Notes: generated from the letters alone by a model not told the origin. A stretch of 64,000 nucleotides of DNA from Levilactobacillus tujiorum (GCF_012641185.1 NZ_JAAXLK010000003.1:89985-153984), one strand, 5' to 3'; positions 35,262-45,197 are shown, counted from the first letter of the stretch. Translations and numbers: made by a program.

Positions 35262-35275
35262 AAAGGAGACGAACT

Positions 35276-36310
35276 ATGAAAATTGCCGTTGACGCAATGG
35301 GTGGCGACTATGCGCCCACAGAGATTATCAAGGGAGTGGAACAAGCTCGCGATGCCTACTCTGATGTAGAATTTTTAGTATATGGTCAGGAAGAACAGGT
35401 CAAACCGTTGATTCAAGATAGCACGCGGATCACGTTGATGCCAGCCGCTGAAGTGATCACCATGGAGGATGAACCGGTACGTGCGATTCGCCGTAAGAAG
35501 CAATCGAGCATCGTGCTGGCAGCCACGGCCGTTAAGGAAGGCCAAGCCGATGCGTTCTTCTCTGCAGGGAACTCGGGTGCGGTCTTAGCCGCTGGGTTAT
35601 TGATCGTTGGTCGGATCAAGGGGATTGATCGCCCCGGTCTGACCACGACCTTGCCCGTCTTACGGAAGCCTGATCAATCCAGCTTTGTGATGCTGGATGT
35701 GGGGGCCAATGCGGACACGAAGCCTTTCAATGTGGTTCAGTACGCCGTCATGGGTCAGTATTACGCACAGTCCATCATGCAGGTCAAGCAACCACGGATC
35801 GGCCTACTGAATAACGGAACGGAAGCAGATAAGGGCGATATGGCGCACCAGGCCATTTATCAAGCGCTGGCGAGCGTGGATAGTTTGAACTTCATTGGTA
35901 ACGTCGAATCACGTGAATTGCTCAATGGGGCCGCCGATGTGGTGGTTACCGATGGATTTACGGGGAACGCCACGTTGAAGGCCATCGAGGGCACGGCGCT
36001 ATCGATGTTGAAGCTCATTAAGGGTGAAATCATGAGTGGTGGCTTAGGCGGTAAGATTGGGGCTAGCATGTTGAAGCCCGTCTTCAAGAATGTGCAGCAA
36101 GCTATGGATTATTCCCAATACGGTGGTGCTGTGCTGTTGGGCTTGAAGGCACCGGTTGTGAAGACGCATGGGTCCAGTAAAGCCCCGACGGTTAAGAATA
36201 CGATCGGTCAGATTCGGGAATTAATTACCACTAAGAGTGCCGACCAGTTAGTCACGTACTTTGCGGATCACACGGATGAGATGGCTGCTTTAAAGGAATC
36301 ATTGAAGTAA
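35276..36310 (+). CDS. plsX: Phosphate acyltransferase PlsX
   Basis: 344 residues. MKIAVDAMGGDYAPTEII is the signature; FFSAGNSGAVLAAGLLIVGRI, MLDVGANAD and DGFTGNATLKAIEG follow. It converts acyl-ACP to acyl-phosphate for PlsY at the membrane surface. AAGGAG precedes the ATG. It is adjacent to acpP, which supplies the substrate carrier. The Bacillus fapR and fabDG genes of this locus are missing. Confidence 0.96.
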   Translation: MKIAVDAMGGDYAPTEIIKGVEQARDAYSDVEFLVYGQEEQVKPLIQDSTRITLMPAAEVITMEDEPVRAIRRKKQSSIVLAATAVKEGQADAFFSAGNSGAVLAAGLLIVGRIKGIDRPGLTTTLPVLRKPDQSSFVMLDVGANADTKPFNVVQYAVMGQYYAQSIMQVKQPRIGLLNNGTEADKGDMAHQAIYQALASVDSLNFIGNVESRELLNGAADVVVTDGFTGNATLKAIEGTALSMLKLIKGEIMSGGLGGKIGASMLKPVFKNVQQAMDYSQYGGAVLLGLKAPVVKTHGSSKAPTVKNTIGQIRELITTKSADQLVTYFADHTDEMAALKESLK

Positions 36311-36397
36311 GCGTCGTTGTGGGGTCACTAATTTGCTAGACAAGGCTTGCCAAAACGGTTAGACTACTTATTGAATACTGTGAGTGAGGGATTAGAT

Positions 36398-36649
36398 ATG
36401 ACAAGAACTGAAATTTTCGACAAGATTGCGGATATTATTGCCGACCGGTTTGAAACGGATCGGGATCAGATTAATGAGCAGTTAAACTTCAAAAAGGATT
36501 TGGATGCTGACTCCATTGATTTCGTGGAATTTGTCTTGGAATTAGAAGATACTTTTAACGCTGAGATTTCTGATGAAGATGCTGAAAAATTGACGACGAT
36601 CGGTGAAGTGGTTGACTACGTAGTCGCCCACCAAGGCGATGCCAAATAA
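36398..36649 (+). CDS. acpP: Acyl carrier protein
   Basis: 83 residues, acidic. Ser39 in DADSIDFVEFVLELED is the phosphopantetheine attachment site (DSID in place of the common DSLD). It follows plsX by 87 nt; GTGAGGG gives the ribosome binding site. It is probably the ACP partnered with PlsX rather than the one in the fatty-acid synthesis cluster, which is not in this window. Confidence 0.94.
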   Translation: MTRTEIFDKIADIIADRFETDRDQINEQLNFKKDLDADSIDFVEFVLELEDTFNAEISDEDAEKLTTIGEVVDYVVAHQGDAK

Positions 36650-36658
36650 GTATTGAGC

Positions 36659-36692
36659 GAGTCCGGGCCGCATTCTTTGTCCCGGGCTTTTT
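36659..36692 (+). terminator. Intrinsic terminator after acpP
   Basis: GTCCGGGCC pairs with GTCCCGGGCT (one bulge) around GCATTCTTT and is followed by TTTTTC. Confidence 0.8.
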
Positions 36693-36760
36693 CAATCAGA
36701 AGCAGGATTATCTGTGAGTTGTGAGGAATTAGTGGATTACTAGAAATGAGGGATTAGCGC

Positions 36761-37456
36761 GTGATTGCGGGATTAAATCAGGAATTAAAAGATAATTTTA
36801 ATATTCATTTTAAAGATCAATCACTGTTGGACGAGGCGTTTACGCAAGCCTCCTATGTCAACGAGCACCCCAATCAGGGCCTCAAGTTTTATGAACGGAT
36901 TGAGTTCTTAGGGGATGCCGTGATGCAGTTGGTCGTCTCCAATTATATTTTCCGGCGGTATCCTAAAATGCCACAGGGACGGTTGACGCGGCTGCGGGCG
37001 GCCATGGTTAACGAACAAAGTTTTGCCAGTTTTGCGCGTGAGTGTCACTTTGACCAGTATATTCGATTGGGTCGGGGTGAAGAGAAGGCGCAAGCCCGGC
37101 AACGTGATTCGCTGCTCTGCGATATCTTTGAATCGTTTATTGGGGCACTATACATGGATCAAGGGCTAGATCAGGTGGTTAAATTCGTGACGACGGTCGT
37201 CTTCCCTAAGCTGGATGAAGGCCGCTTCGATGAGTTCTTTGATCATAAGACGGAGCTACAAGAATTGGTTCAGAAGAACGGTTCCGTCAATATTGATTAC
37301 CGCTTGTTAGACGAAGAGGGTCCCGACAATGATCGGGCCTTCGAAGTTGCCGTCTACGTTGATGGCAAGAAATTGGGTGAGGGCCACGGCCACTCGAAGA
37401 AGCACGCGGAGCAGAATGCAGCGCGCCACGCCCTGGAGAATTTGAAGACAGAGTAG
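36761..37456 (+). CDS. rnc: Ribonuclease III
   Basis: 231 residues. The endonuclease domain has the signature ERIEFLGDAVMQLVVS and the acidic ligand set ending in DIFESFIGALYMD. The C-terminal double-strand RNA-binding domain (about 155-231) ends in KKHAEQNAARHAL. It processes rRNA and structured mRNAs. A GTG start is chosen. The smc gene follows by 12 nt, the conserved arrangement. Confidence 0.97.
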   Translation: MIAGLNQELKDNFNIHFKDQSLLDEAFTQASYVNEHPNQGLKFYERIEFLGDAVMQLVVSNYIFRRYPKMPQGRLTRLRAAMVNEQSFASFARECHFDQYIRLGRGEEKAQARQRDSLLCDIFESFIGALYMDQGLDQVVKFVTTVVFPKLDEGRFDEFFDHKTELQELVQKNGSVNIDYRLLDEEGPDNDRAFEVAVYVDGKKLGEGHGHSKKHAEQNAARHALENLKTE

Positions 37457-37468
37457 GGATGACTAACG

Positions 37469-40400
37469 ATGCGGTTAAAGACATTAGAAATTAGCGGGTT
37501 CAAGTCCTTCGCGGATAAAACCCGAATTGACTTTTTGCCGGGAATGACCGGCATCGTCGGCCCAAACGGAAGTGGTAAGAGTAATATTTCTGAAGCGGTT
37601 CGTTGGGTTTTGGGGGAACAATCAGCGAAGAGTTTACGGGGTAGTAAGATGCCCGACGTGATCTTTGCGGGATCAGCGGATCGGCACCCGTTAAATCGGG
37701 CCGCCGTTTCGATTACCTTAGATAATAGTGATCATTATCTAAAGAGTGACTATACAGAATTGACGATTAGTCGGATCCTGTATCGTTCGGGGGATAGCGA
37801 CTATCAATTGAACGGGCAGAGTTGCCGGTTGCGGGACATTACGGAGCTCTTGATGGATTCGGGGATGGGGCAAGATTCCTTCTCGATTATTTCACAGGGG
37901 CGGGTAGAGGCCATTTTCAACAGCAAGCCGGAGGATCGGCGTAACATTGTTGAAGAGGTTGCGGGCGTCTACAAGTACCGTAAGCACAAAGAAAAAGCGC
38001 AGCGTGAGTTAGAAGAAACGATGACCTATCTGCACCGAGTAGAAGACATCGTGGCTGAGCTGGAAGGCCGACTGGAGCCGCTGGAAGAACAGAGCAGTCT
38101 GGCTGAGGATTATTTGGATCAGCAGAAGAAATTTGCGCTGTTGGAGAAGACACAGTTGGTGCGGCAGTTACACACGGAGCTCACGCAGAAGACATCGGCC
38201 GATGAGCTCGTGCAAACCAAGCAACAGCAGGTGACCGATCATCAAGCTGCGGAACGGCAGCAAACGGCGACCGTGCAACAACTTAAGCAGCAACAGACGG
38301 ATTTGTTAGCCCAAAAGGACGATTTACAGGCTAAGTTGGTAACGGCTACGCGTCAGGTGGAACAGTGTCAGGGCCAGGTGAATTTGTCTGGTGAACAGCA
38401 ACGGCACCAGGATGAACAGCGGCAAACGGCTCAGGATCAGCTTAAACAATTGCAGACTGATCTGCAGACTAACCGTAAGCAGCTGGTTACAACCGAAGAA
38501 AGTCTCGCGACGTTAGCCACGGCTTTACAGACGGCAAAACATGATATTCATGACTTGGTTAAAGCGACTGATCCGGCGACGGTTACGGCGTTGCGTGAGC
38601 AGCTAGAAAAATTACGCACGACGTATTTTGATCAGAAACAAGCGGTAGCCAATTGGCGTAATCAGCGTCAATATATTCAGCAGAATCAAGAGCGCCTGCT
38701 ACAACAGGGCGAACGCGTCGCCCGGCAGATCAAGGATTTGCAGGCGGCGGAACGGGATGCCCAGGCGAAGGTCACGGTAGCAACTGCGGCGGCGACAAAG
38801 CATAAAGCAACCTTGAACGAGGCTGAACAGGCGTTGGACCAAGAAGCGGGGCACTATCAGCAAGAGCAACAGGCCTATCGCCAGTTACAGCACAATTGGC
38901 AGGCAGCGCTGGAAGTTTATCAGCGCGCACAGACCAAGGCAGCCAGTCAGCAGGCCGCTTCGGCTGAGTATGGTGGCTTCTACCAAGGTGTGCGTGCCGT
39001 TTTGAAAGACCGGCAGCAGTTTCCGGGCCTTCTGGGGGCCGTTTCCGAGCTGTTGGATGTGCCGAAGCGCTACACCACAGCGGTGGAGTATGCGCTCGGT
39101 GGTCAGTTACAACAGCTCGTGGTCGATAATGAGGCAACGGCTAAGGCGGCCGTCGGTTATTTACGGCAACGGCGGGCTGGACGCGCGACCTTTTTACCGT
39201 TGACGACGATTCGTGGTCGTCAGATTGACCGGACTACGCGTCAACACCTGCAAGCACTCACCGGCTTCTTAGGAATCGGGAGCGAGTTAGTCCAGGCAGA
39301 CAGCCGGGTGCAAACGGTCCTACAGCATTTGCTGGGAACGACGATCTTTGCCGCCGACTTGGATGCCGCCGTCGCGATTAGTCAGCAGATTCAGCATCGC
39401 TATCGGGTGGTGAGTCTAGCCGGCGACGTGGTGAGTGCTAGCGGGGCGATCACTGGGGGTCAGACTCGGCAGAATCATACGAGTGTGTTACGGCAACAGC
39501 AAGATCTACAGGCACTGCAAGCTTCAATTGAGCAGATGAAACAGCAGCTACAGGAACAAGAGACGAAGATTAAGGCCGCCCGTGAGACGATGCTAGCCAG
39601 TGAACAGCGGAGTCAGACGCTCCAAAGTAAGATTAATCAGTTGCAGCCACAGTGTCGGCAATTGGATGATGATTTGGCCAATGCACAAACGACGCTGGAT
39701 CAGGCTAGTCGCCAAGTTCAGGCTGCACAGTTAGATATTGATCAGGCTAAGAATGCTGGCGATGACCAGCAGGATGCCCACTTGGCTGAACAGATTTTGA
39801 CAGGTGAGAAGCAGATCACGAGTACTGAAGAACAGGTACGCGCGGTTCAGAAGCAGATTGAAACACTCACGGCGGAGCAAGCAACCAAGCAGGCACAGTT
39901 AACTGAAAGACAAACGTGGCAAGCGGGGGCTAAGGAACGGCAACAGCAACAGTGCGCCGTTTGCGCCGATTTAAAAGAACAAATTAAGTCTGCCCAACAG
40001 CAGATGGCCACGGTAACTGCGGATCTTAAACAATTGGATCAGCAAGAAGCATTGACCCCGGCGGCAGCGCAACAACAGTTGGAACAGGCCCAGGCGACTC
40101 GAGCCACGGTAGATCAAGAACTTAAGACTAGTGATGAGCACCTGACGACGGTCAATGACCAACTTGCAGCCGCTGAGACTGCCAATCGACGGACGAGTGG
40201 CTTGTTACAGTTAGCCAACGATGATTTGCAGCAGGCCCAGGTCAAGCAGACCCGGCTAGCCGCCTTGATTGATCAGCAGCAGAACCAATTGGCGGAAAAA
40301 TATCACGTCAGTTTGGCTGGTGCCGAGCAGGAAGTGAGTGATCTGCCGGATAATGAGCTGGCCGTTCAACTTAAACTGCTGAAGCGGGGGCTAGACGAGA

Positions 40401-41023
40401 TTGGTTCCGTCAATGTGAATGCTATCGCGGAGTACAAAGAGGTCCGGGAACGTTATGATTTCTTGACCAAGCAACGGGATGATCTGTTAACGGCGCGCGA
40501 TCAACTGACGACGACCATGGATGAACTGGATGGTCAGGTCAAGACGCGCTTCAAACAGAGTTTTGATCAGATTGCCGCGAAGTTTTCCGCAACGTTCCGC
40601 CAGATGTTTGGCGGCGGGAAAGCGGAATTAGTGTTGACGGATCCCCACGACTTGCTGACGACAGGTATTGATATTATGGCACAGCCGCCGGGCAAGAAGT
40701 TCCAGAATATGGGCTTACTTTCCGGGGGTGAACGGGCGTTAACCGCCATTACGCTATTATTTGCAATTTTACAGGTACAACCCGTACCATTCTGTATTTT
40801 AGATGAAGTGGAAGCGGCGCTCGATCCGGCCAATGTGACCCGATTTGCCCGCTACATCCACCAGTTCCAGAATCAAACACAATTCATTGTCATCACGCAC
40901 CGGCAGGAAACCATGGTACAAGCCGATATTCTTTATGGGGTGACAATGCAGGAGTCCGGCGTTTCTAAAATGGTCGCCGTTGATCTGGATCAAGAGACCA
41001 CTCAGGAAAGGAAGCAATCCTAA
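37469..41023 (+). CDS. smc: Chromosome segregation ATPase SMC
   Basis: 1184 residues. Head: Walker A GPNGSGKSNI near residue 35; C-terminal signature LLSGGERALTA and Walker B FCILDEVEAALDPAN. Two long Gln-rich coiled coils (about 170-500 and 680-1000) flank the hinge (about 505-670, GFYQGVRAVL to VVSASGAITGG). With ScpA/ScpB (not here) it organises and separates chromosomes. The stop shares its last base with the ftsY start. Confidence 0.97.
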   Translation: MRLKTLEISGFKSFADKTRIDFLPGMTGIVGPNGSGKSNISEAVRWVLGEQSAKSLRGSKMPDVIFAGSADRHPLNRAAVSITLDNSDHYLKSDYTELTISRILYRSGDSDYQLNGQSCRLRDITELLMDSGMGQDSFSIISQGRVEAIFNSKPEDRRNIVEEVAGVYKYRKHKEKAQRELEETMTYLHRVEDIVAELEGRLEPLEEQSSLAEDYLDQQKKFALLEKTQLVRQLHTELTQKTSADELVQTKQQQVTDHQAAERQQTATVQQLKQQQTDLLAQKDDLQAKLVTATRQVEQCQGQVNLSGEQQRHQDEQRQTAQDQLKQLQTDLQTNRKQLVTTEESLATLATALQTAKHDIHDLVKATDPATVTALREQLEKLRTTYFDQKQAVANWRNQRQYIQQNQERLLQQGERVARQIKDLQAAERDAQAKVTVATAAATKHKATLNEAEQALDQEAGHYQQEQQAYRQLQHNWQAALEVYQRAQTKAASQQAASAEYGGFYQGVRAVLKDRQQFPGLLGAVSELLDVPKRYTTAVEYALGGQLQQLVVDNEATAKAAVGYLRQRRAGRATFLPLTTIRGRQIDRTTRQHLQALTGFLGIGSELVQADSRVQTVLQHLLGTTIFAADLDAAVAISQQIQHRYRVVSLAGDVVSASGAITGGQTRQNHTSVLRQQQDLQALQASIEQMKQQLQEQETKIKAARETMLASEQRSQTLQSKINQLQPQCRQLDDDLANAQTTLDQASRQVQAAQLDIDQAKNAGDDQQDAHLAEQILTGEKQITSTEEQVRAVQKQIETLTAEQATKQAQLTERQTWQAGAKERQQQQCAVCADLKEQIKSAQQQMATVTADLKQLDQQEALTPAAAQQQLEQAQATRATVDQELKTSDEHLTTVNDQLAAAETANRRTSGLLQLANDDLQQAQVKQTRLAALIDQQQNQLAEKYHVSLAGAEQEVSDLPDNELAVQLKLLKRGLDEIGSVNVNAIAEYKEVRERYDFLTKQRDDLLTARDQLTTTMDELDGQVKTRFKQSFDQIAAKFSATFRQMFGGGKAELVLTDPHDLLTTGIDIMAQPPGKKFQNMGLLSGGERALTAITLLFAILQVQPVPFCILDEVEAALDPANVTRFARYIHQFQNQTQFIVITHRQETMVQADILYGVTMQESGVSKMVAVDLDQETTQERKQS

Positions 41024-42531
41024 TGGGATTATTTGATATTTTTCGGCGTCGGGCCAAAAAAGAACCCGAGAGTGAAGCGCCACAAACACCAGCGCCTAGT
41101 AGCGCTACCGTAGAGCCGGCGAGTTCGGCTGCTTCGGAAAGTCCAGTGAGCGACGCCTCCACAAGTGCGGCGGCAAGCAGCGCTGCGGAAACGCCAGCAC
41201 CAGATGCACCGGTCAGTGAAGCCAGCGCGACGTCTGCTTCAGCTGATGCGGAAACGACACCAGCCAGCGAGACTGCGCCTGACAGTTCAGCCGCTGAAGC
41301 TCCGGTGGAAGTTCCAGCTCCGTCAGCCGCAGAAGAGACGCCGCACAGTGCCGCGACCAAACAACCGACAAGCGCGGCATCCGTTGCCCCAGAGGTCGCC
41401 GACTCAGCTGTATCTGAGCCAGCAACTTCAGCAGCGACTACGGATGATACGGAGACACCAGCGAGTTCAGCCGCGACTTCAACAGCTGCGGAAACGGTGG
41501 CAGACAGTCAGGCCGAGCCAGAGCCGACAAGTGCTGCAGCGACCGACGAACACCCAGCAGCTGCGGATGAACAGCCGGTCAGCGATGAGCAATTGTACGA
41601 TAAGGGACTGGAAAAAACGCGGCATACCTTTGGTGAACGGCTAAATGCGTTGCTGGCTAACTTCCGCCACGTTGACGAGAGTTTCTTTGACGATTTGGAA
41701 GAAACCTTGATTGGTGCCGACGTTGGTTTTGATATGGCGGTAAAGCTTAGCGATGAGCTACGTGACGAGGTCAAACTGCAAAACGCCAAGAAGTCCGCGG
41801 ATGTTCAAAACGTGGTGGTCGAAAAGCTGGTTGAAATTTACGATGAGGCCGGTAACAATGAGAGCACGGCGTTAAACATGGCCAAGGAAGGTCCCACGGT
41901 CATCCTCTTCGTCGGGGTTAACGGTGTCGGCAAGACGACGACGATCGGGAAGATGGCGAACCGGTATCATCAGGCTGGAAAAAAGGTCTTATTGGCCGCA
42001 GCCGACACGTTTAGAGCCGGGGCGACCGAACAGTTAGATGTCTGGGCCAAACGCGCTGACGTGGATATTGTGACGGGTAAGCCGCAATCTGATCCCGCCG
42101 CCGTGGTCTTTGACGCTGTGCAAAAGGCCAAGCGCGAAGATTATGATATTCTATTCGTCGATACGGCCGGTCGTTTGCAAAACAAGGTTAACTTGATGAA
42201 TGAGTTGGCTAAGATGAAGCGGATTATTACCCGTGAGATCCCAACGGCGCCGCATGAAGTGCTGCTGGTGCTAGATGCAACCACCGGGCAAAATGCGCTG
42301 ACGCAGGCTAAGCTGTTCAAGGAGTCCACTGACGTCACGGGTATTGTGTTAACTAAGCTAGATGGAACGGCGCGTGGTGGGATTGTCTTAGCCATTCGCA
42401 ATGAGCTACACGTTCCGGTGAAGTTTATTGGTTTAGGTGAACAGATTTCTGACTTGCGACCGTTCGATCCTAACGAATTTGTCTATGGCTTATTCAAAGG
42501 GTTGATTGACGTCAAGGCGTTGGAAAAATAA
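41023..42531 (+). CDS. ftsY: Signal recognition particle receptor FtsY with long acidic Ala/Ser-rich N-terminus
   Basis: 502 residues. After a basic membrane-contact start (MGLFDIFRRRAKKEPE), residues 15-185 are a low-complexity stretch of A, S, T, P and E. The NG domain follows: G1 VGVNGVGKTTTIGK, DTFRAGA, DTAGRLQNK, TKLDGTARGG and GLGEQISDLRPF. It docks SRP-ribosome complexes at the membrane. The acidic extension is much longer than in Bacillus FtsY and repetitive enough to vary between strains. It overlaps smc by one base. Confidence 0.96.
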   Translation: MGLFDIFRRRAKKEPESEAPQTPAPSSATVEPASSAASESPVSDASTSAAASSAAETPAPDAPVSEASATSASADAETTPASETAPDSSAAEAPVEVPAPSAAEETPHSAATKQPTSAASVAPEVADSAVSEPATSAATTDDTETPASSAATSTAAETVADSQAEPEPTSAAATDEHPAAADEQPVSDEQLYDKGLEKTRHTFGERLNALLANFRHVDESFFDDLEETLIGADVGFDMAVKLSDELRDEVKLQNAKKSADVQNVVVEKLVEIYDEAGNNESTALNMAKEGPTVILFVGVNGVGKTTTIGKMANRYHQAGKKVLLAAADTFRAGATEQLDVWAKRADVDIVTGKPQSDPAAVVFDAVQKAKREDYDILFVDTAGRLQNKVNLMNELAKMKRIITREIPTAPHEVLLVLDATTGQNALTQAKLFKESTDVTGIVLTKLDGTARGGIVLAIRNELHVPVKFIGLGEQISDLRPFDPNEFVYGLFKGLIDVKALEK

Positions 42532-42533
42532 AG

Positions 42534-42594
42534 TCAAACTAGAGCTAGGTGAGCGTAATCGTGTGGTGCGGTTAGGCGAGTCTGGCTTTTTTAG
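42534..42594 (+). terminator. Possible terminator after ftsY
   Basis: AGTCAAACT pairs, using G-U pairs, with AGTCTGGCT across a long loop and is followed by six T residues. The stem is weaker than others in the window. Confidence 0.45.
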
Positions 42595-42602
42595 TCTAGT
42601 AA

Positions 42603-43185
42603 CCAAAGGTTGAAACTTAAAAAGGCTCTGTAAAGGCCTCGGCATTACGATTGAAAAATAGATAAACAGATAATTCCTGCCGCCTTGCCGTTCGCCAAAT
42701 TTGAGCTGGAACGCTGTGGGGAGGGCGGCTAGAGCCATAGAACGGTCTCTAGCCTCGCTTTGACTCGAAGAACACGTGTCAAAGTCGTCATTTACCAAGA
42801 GAACCACTTGGTAAATCCCACGGCTGAGCTCAAATTTAGCTCACTCTCGGCTGCACAGATAATGTCATTTATATTTGCTAAGTGCGATGGTCCAAGCGAT
42901 TGAACCAATTTGCTATCAAAGACTAACATAACCGGAGGAGGGCAGAGGTGGAGCCAGCTGTGTCGACGGTGTTAGCCGATTTTCGGCTTACAGCGTGGGA
43001 CGTGTTTGAAGATCGGTGAAATTCCGAGCTTCAAACCGAGCCGGAGGACCGCTTCTCAGGCCGCAGGCGGTCCCCACAGCAGGCGGAATCTCTGCCAGCC
43101 GCAGGTGACGGGTTTAGACTACTTTTTAGACTAAAATCCTGGTCACTTCAGCGCTGGTAATGATTTCAGTCCTTTCAACCTTCAG
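42603..43185. mobile_element. MITE-like composite repeat, copy 3 (modules B and A, complete with ends)
   Basis: Ends are CCAAAGGTTGAAA (42603-42615) and TTTCAACCTTCAG (43173-43185), inverted repeats. TCTAGTAA lies directly outside both ends (42595-42602 and 43186-43193), the expected mark of an 8-bp target duplication. Inside, module B (minus) spans about 42675-42855: arms GCCAAATTTGAGCT and AGCTCAAATTTAGC, hairpins GGCTAGAG...CTCTAGCC and TACCAAG...CTTGGTA. Module A (minus) spans about 42932-43111: arms GGCAGAGG (42941) and TCTCTGCC (43089), hairpin AGCCGATTTTCGGCT. No open frame encodes a transposase. It fills the 788-nt gap between ftsY and ylxM. Confidence 0.85.
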
Positions 43186-43216
43186 TCTAGTAAATAGCTG
43201 ACTTAGCGAAAAAAAT

Positions 43217-43245
43217 TGACGAAACCACGAAAAATCGGTACTCTA
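43217..43245 (+). promoter_or_regulatory. Promoter of ylxM-ffh
   Basis: TTGACG at 43217-43222, a 17-nt spacer and TACTCT at 43240-43245. It lies just outside the repeat element. Confidence 0.7.
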
Positions 43246-43319
43246 GTAGAGTGTGTAAGTGCGTTTGCTGACGATGACGTGGGCAAACGGTCACGGGTAA
43301 CTATCTGGGAGGACCAAGC

Positions 43320-43661
43320 ATGGAAATTGAAAAAAATTATCGGATTAATTCCTTATTTGCGTTCTACCAGCCGTTGTTGACCGCAAAGCAGAACAATTAT
43401 ATGCAATTATATTATGGCGACGATTATTCCTTAGGTGAAATTGCCGAGGAATTTAACGTCAGTCGTCAGGCGGTCTACGACAACTTGCGGCGAACCGAAA
43501 AAATCTTAGAAGATTATGAGGGTAAGCTTCATCTTTATCAAGAATTTACGGCACGTAACCAGCAAGCTGATGAGATTCAGTCGTACGTAGCGGATCACTA
43601 TCCCCACGATGCGACGCTTAACCGGTTGGTTGCGGGACTTGAAAATCTAGAAGAACAATGA
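43320..43661 (+). CDS. ylxM: SRP-associated HTH protein YlxM
   Basis: 113 residues. A helix-turn-helix similar to sigma-factor region 4 covers most of it ([33 protein letters not shown]). In streptococci YlxM stimulates the SRP GTPase cycle. It precedes ffh, as in nearly all Firmicutes, with a 19-nt gap. GGGAGG supports the ATG. Confidence 0.94.
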   Translation: MEIEKNYRINSLFAFYQPLLTAKQNNYMQLYYGDDYSLGEIAEEFNVSRQAVYDNLRRTEKILEDYEGKLHLYQEFTARNQQADEIQSYVADHYPHDATLNRLVAGLENLEEQ

Positions 43662-43680
43662 AAGTTAGGTGGCAAAACGA

Positions 43681-45129
43681 ATGGCGTTTGAAGGATTAAC
43701 AGAACGACTACAAAACGCAATGCGCAAACTCAGAGGAAAGGGGAAAGTTTCCGAGAGTGATTTGCGCGAAACGATGCGCGAGATTCGGTTGGCGTTACTG
43801 GAAGCCGACGTTAACTTCACAGTGGTTAAGGACTTCGTTAAACAAGTGCGTGAACGGGCCATGGGTGCCGACGTGTTGGAGGGCTTAAACCCCGCCCAAC
43901 AAATTGTAAAGATTGTTGACGAAGAATTGACTAAAACGATGGGGAAAGAAGCCGTTCCCCTGAATAAGTCTGAGAAGATCCCGACGATCATCATGATGGT
44001 CGGGCTTCAAGGGGCCGGGAAGACGACAACCGCGGGTAAGTTAGCGCGGAAGTTGAAAGAAGATCAGAACGCACGGCCACTGATGATCGCGGCCGACGTT
44101 TATCGGCCAGCGGCCATTGAGCAGTTGGTTCAAGTGGCTAACGGTATTGACGTACCGGTCTTTCAGTTAGGTACCGATGTTGATCCCGTGGAGATTGTGC
44201 GGCAAGGGTTAGCCCAAGCCGAAGAGAACCACAATGACTACATCATCATTGATACGGCCGGTCGTTTGCAAATCGATGAACAGTTAATGGACGAATTGGC
44301 GAAGATTAAAGCCTTAGCTAATCCGGATGAAATCCTCTTAACGGTTGATGCCATGACTGGGCAAAACGCGGTGGCGACTGCCGAAGGCTTCAACGACAAG
44401 CTCGACGTTACCGGGGTGGTCTTGACCAAGTTGGATGGTGATACTCGTGGTGGGGCCGCACTTTCAATCCGGGCCGTCACTGGCAAGCCAATCAAGTTCA
44501 TTGGTCAAGGGGAAAAGATGACCGATCTGGATGTCTTCCACCCTGATCGGATGGCATCACGGATTCTGGGAATGGGGGATATGCTCTCCTTAATTGAAAA
44601 GACCCAGAAGGAATACGACGAGAAGCAAGCCCAAGAGTTAACGGAAAAGATTCAGGAAAACTCGTTTGACTTTAATGACTTTCTCGACCAGATTGCCCAG
44701 ATTCAAAAGATGGGGCCAATGGACGAAATCATGAAGATGATTCCGGGCATGGCGAACAATCCAGCCATGAAGAACGCCCAGATGGACCCTAAGGATATGG
44801 AACACTTGAAGGCTGTCGTCTATTCCATGACGCCGCAAGAACGGACCAATCCGGATCTGTTGAATCCATCCCGGCGCCGGCGGATTGCTGCTGGTTCTGG
44901 TCGGCCGATTCATGAAGTCAATCGGATGATCAAGCAGTTCAACCAGATGAAGAAGATGATGAACCAAGTCTCCAAAGGGAACATGTCTGGTATGGAACAA
45001 TTGATGGGTAATACCGGTATGGGCGGTGGCATGGGCCGGATGCAAAAGATGGCCATGAACCGCATGTCCCGGCAGATGAAGAAGAATAAGCGTAAGCGGT
45101 TGAAGGGTAAGAAGAAGCGCCGGAAGTAA
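43681..45129 (+). CDS. ffh: Signal recognition particle protein Ffh
   Basis: 482 residues. MAFEGLTERLQNAMRKLRGKG begins the N domain. GTPase motifs are VGLQGAGKTTTAGK, DVYRPAA, DTAGRLQID, TKLDGDTRGG and GQGEKMTDLD. The M domain (about 300-450) holds ASRILGMGDML, SRRRRIAAGSG and methionine-rich helices that bind signal peptides and SRP RNA. The tail is rich in Lys/Arg. A GTG 12 nt upstream is an alternative start, but the family begins at this ATG. Confidence 0.97.
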   Translation: MAFEGLTERLQNAMRKLRGKGKVSESDLRETMREIRLALLEADVNFTVVKDFVKQVRERAMGADVLEGLNPAQQIVKIVDEELTKTMGKEAVPLNKSEKIPTIIMMVGLQGAGKTTTAGKLARKLKEDQNARPLMIAADVYRPAAIEQLVQVANGIDVPVFQLGTDVDPVEIVRQGLAQAEENHNDYIIIDTAGRLQIDEQLMDELAKIKALANPDEILLTVDAMTGQNAVATAEGFNDKLDVTGVVLTKLDGDTRGGAALSIRAVTGKPIKFIGQGEKMTDLDVFHPDRMASRILGMGDMLSLIEKTQKEYDEKQAQELTEKIQENSFDFNDFLDQIAQIQKMGPMDEIMKMIPGMANNPAMKNAQMDPKDMEHLKAVVYSMTPQERTNPDLLNPSRRRRIAAGSGRPIHEVNRMIKQFNQMKKMMNQVSKGNMSGMEQLMGNTGMGGGMGRMQKMAMNRMSRQMKKNKRKRLKGKKKRRK

Positions 45130-45167
45130 GTGTTCTGTTGCGTGCCGCTTGTGAATAAGTGAAACTG

Positions 45168-45197
45168 GGAGCAGCTGCGAGGCTGCTCCTTTTTTGC
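45168..45197 (+). terminator. Intrinsic terminator after ffh
   Basis: GGAGCAGC pairs with GCTGCTCC around TGCGAG and is followed by six T residues. Confidence 0.87.

Noticed and set aside
42490..42807. Minus-strand frame across the ftsY end and the repeat element
   Set aside because: Crosses the inverted repeat and the ftsY coding sequence; no start signals.
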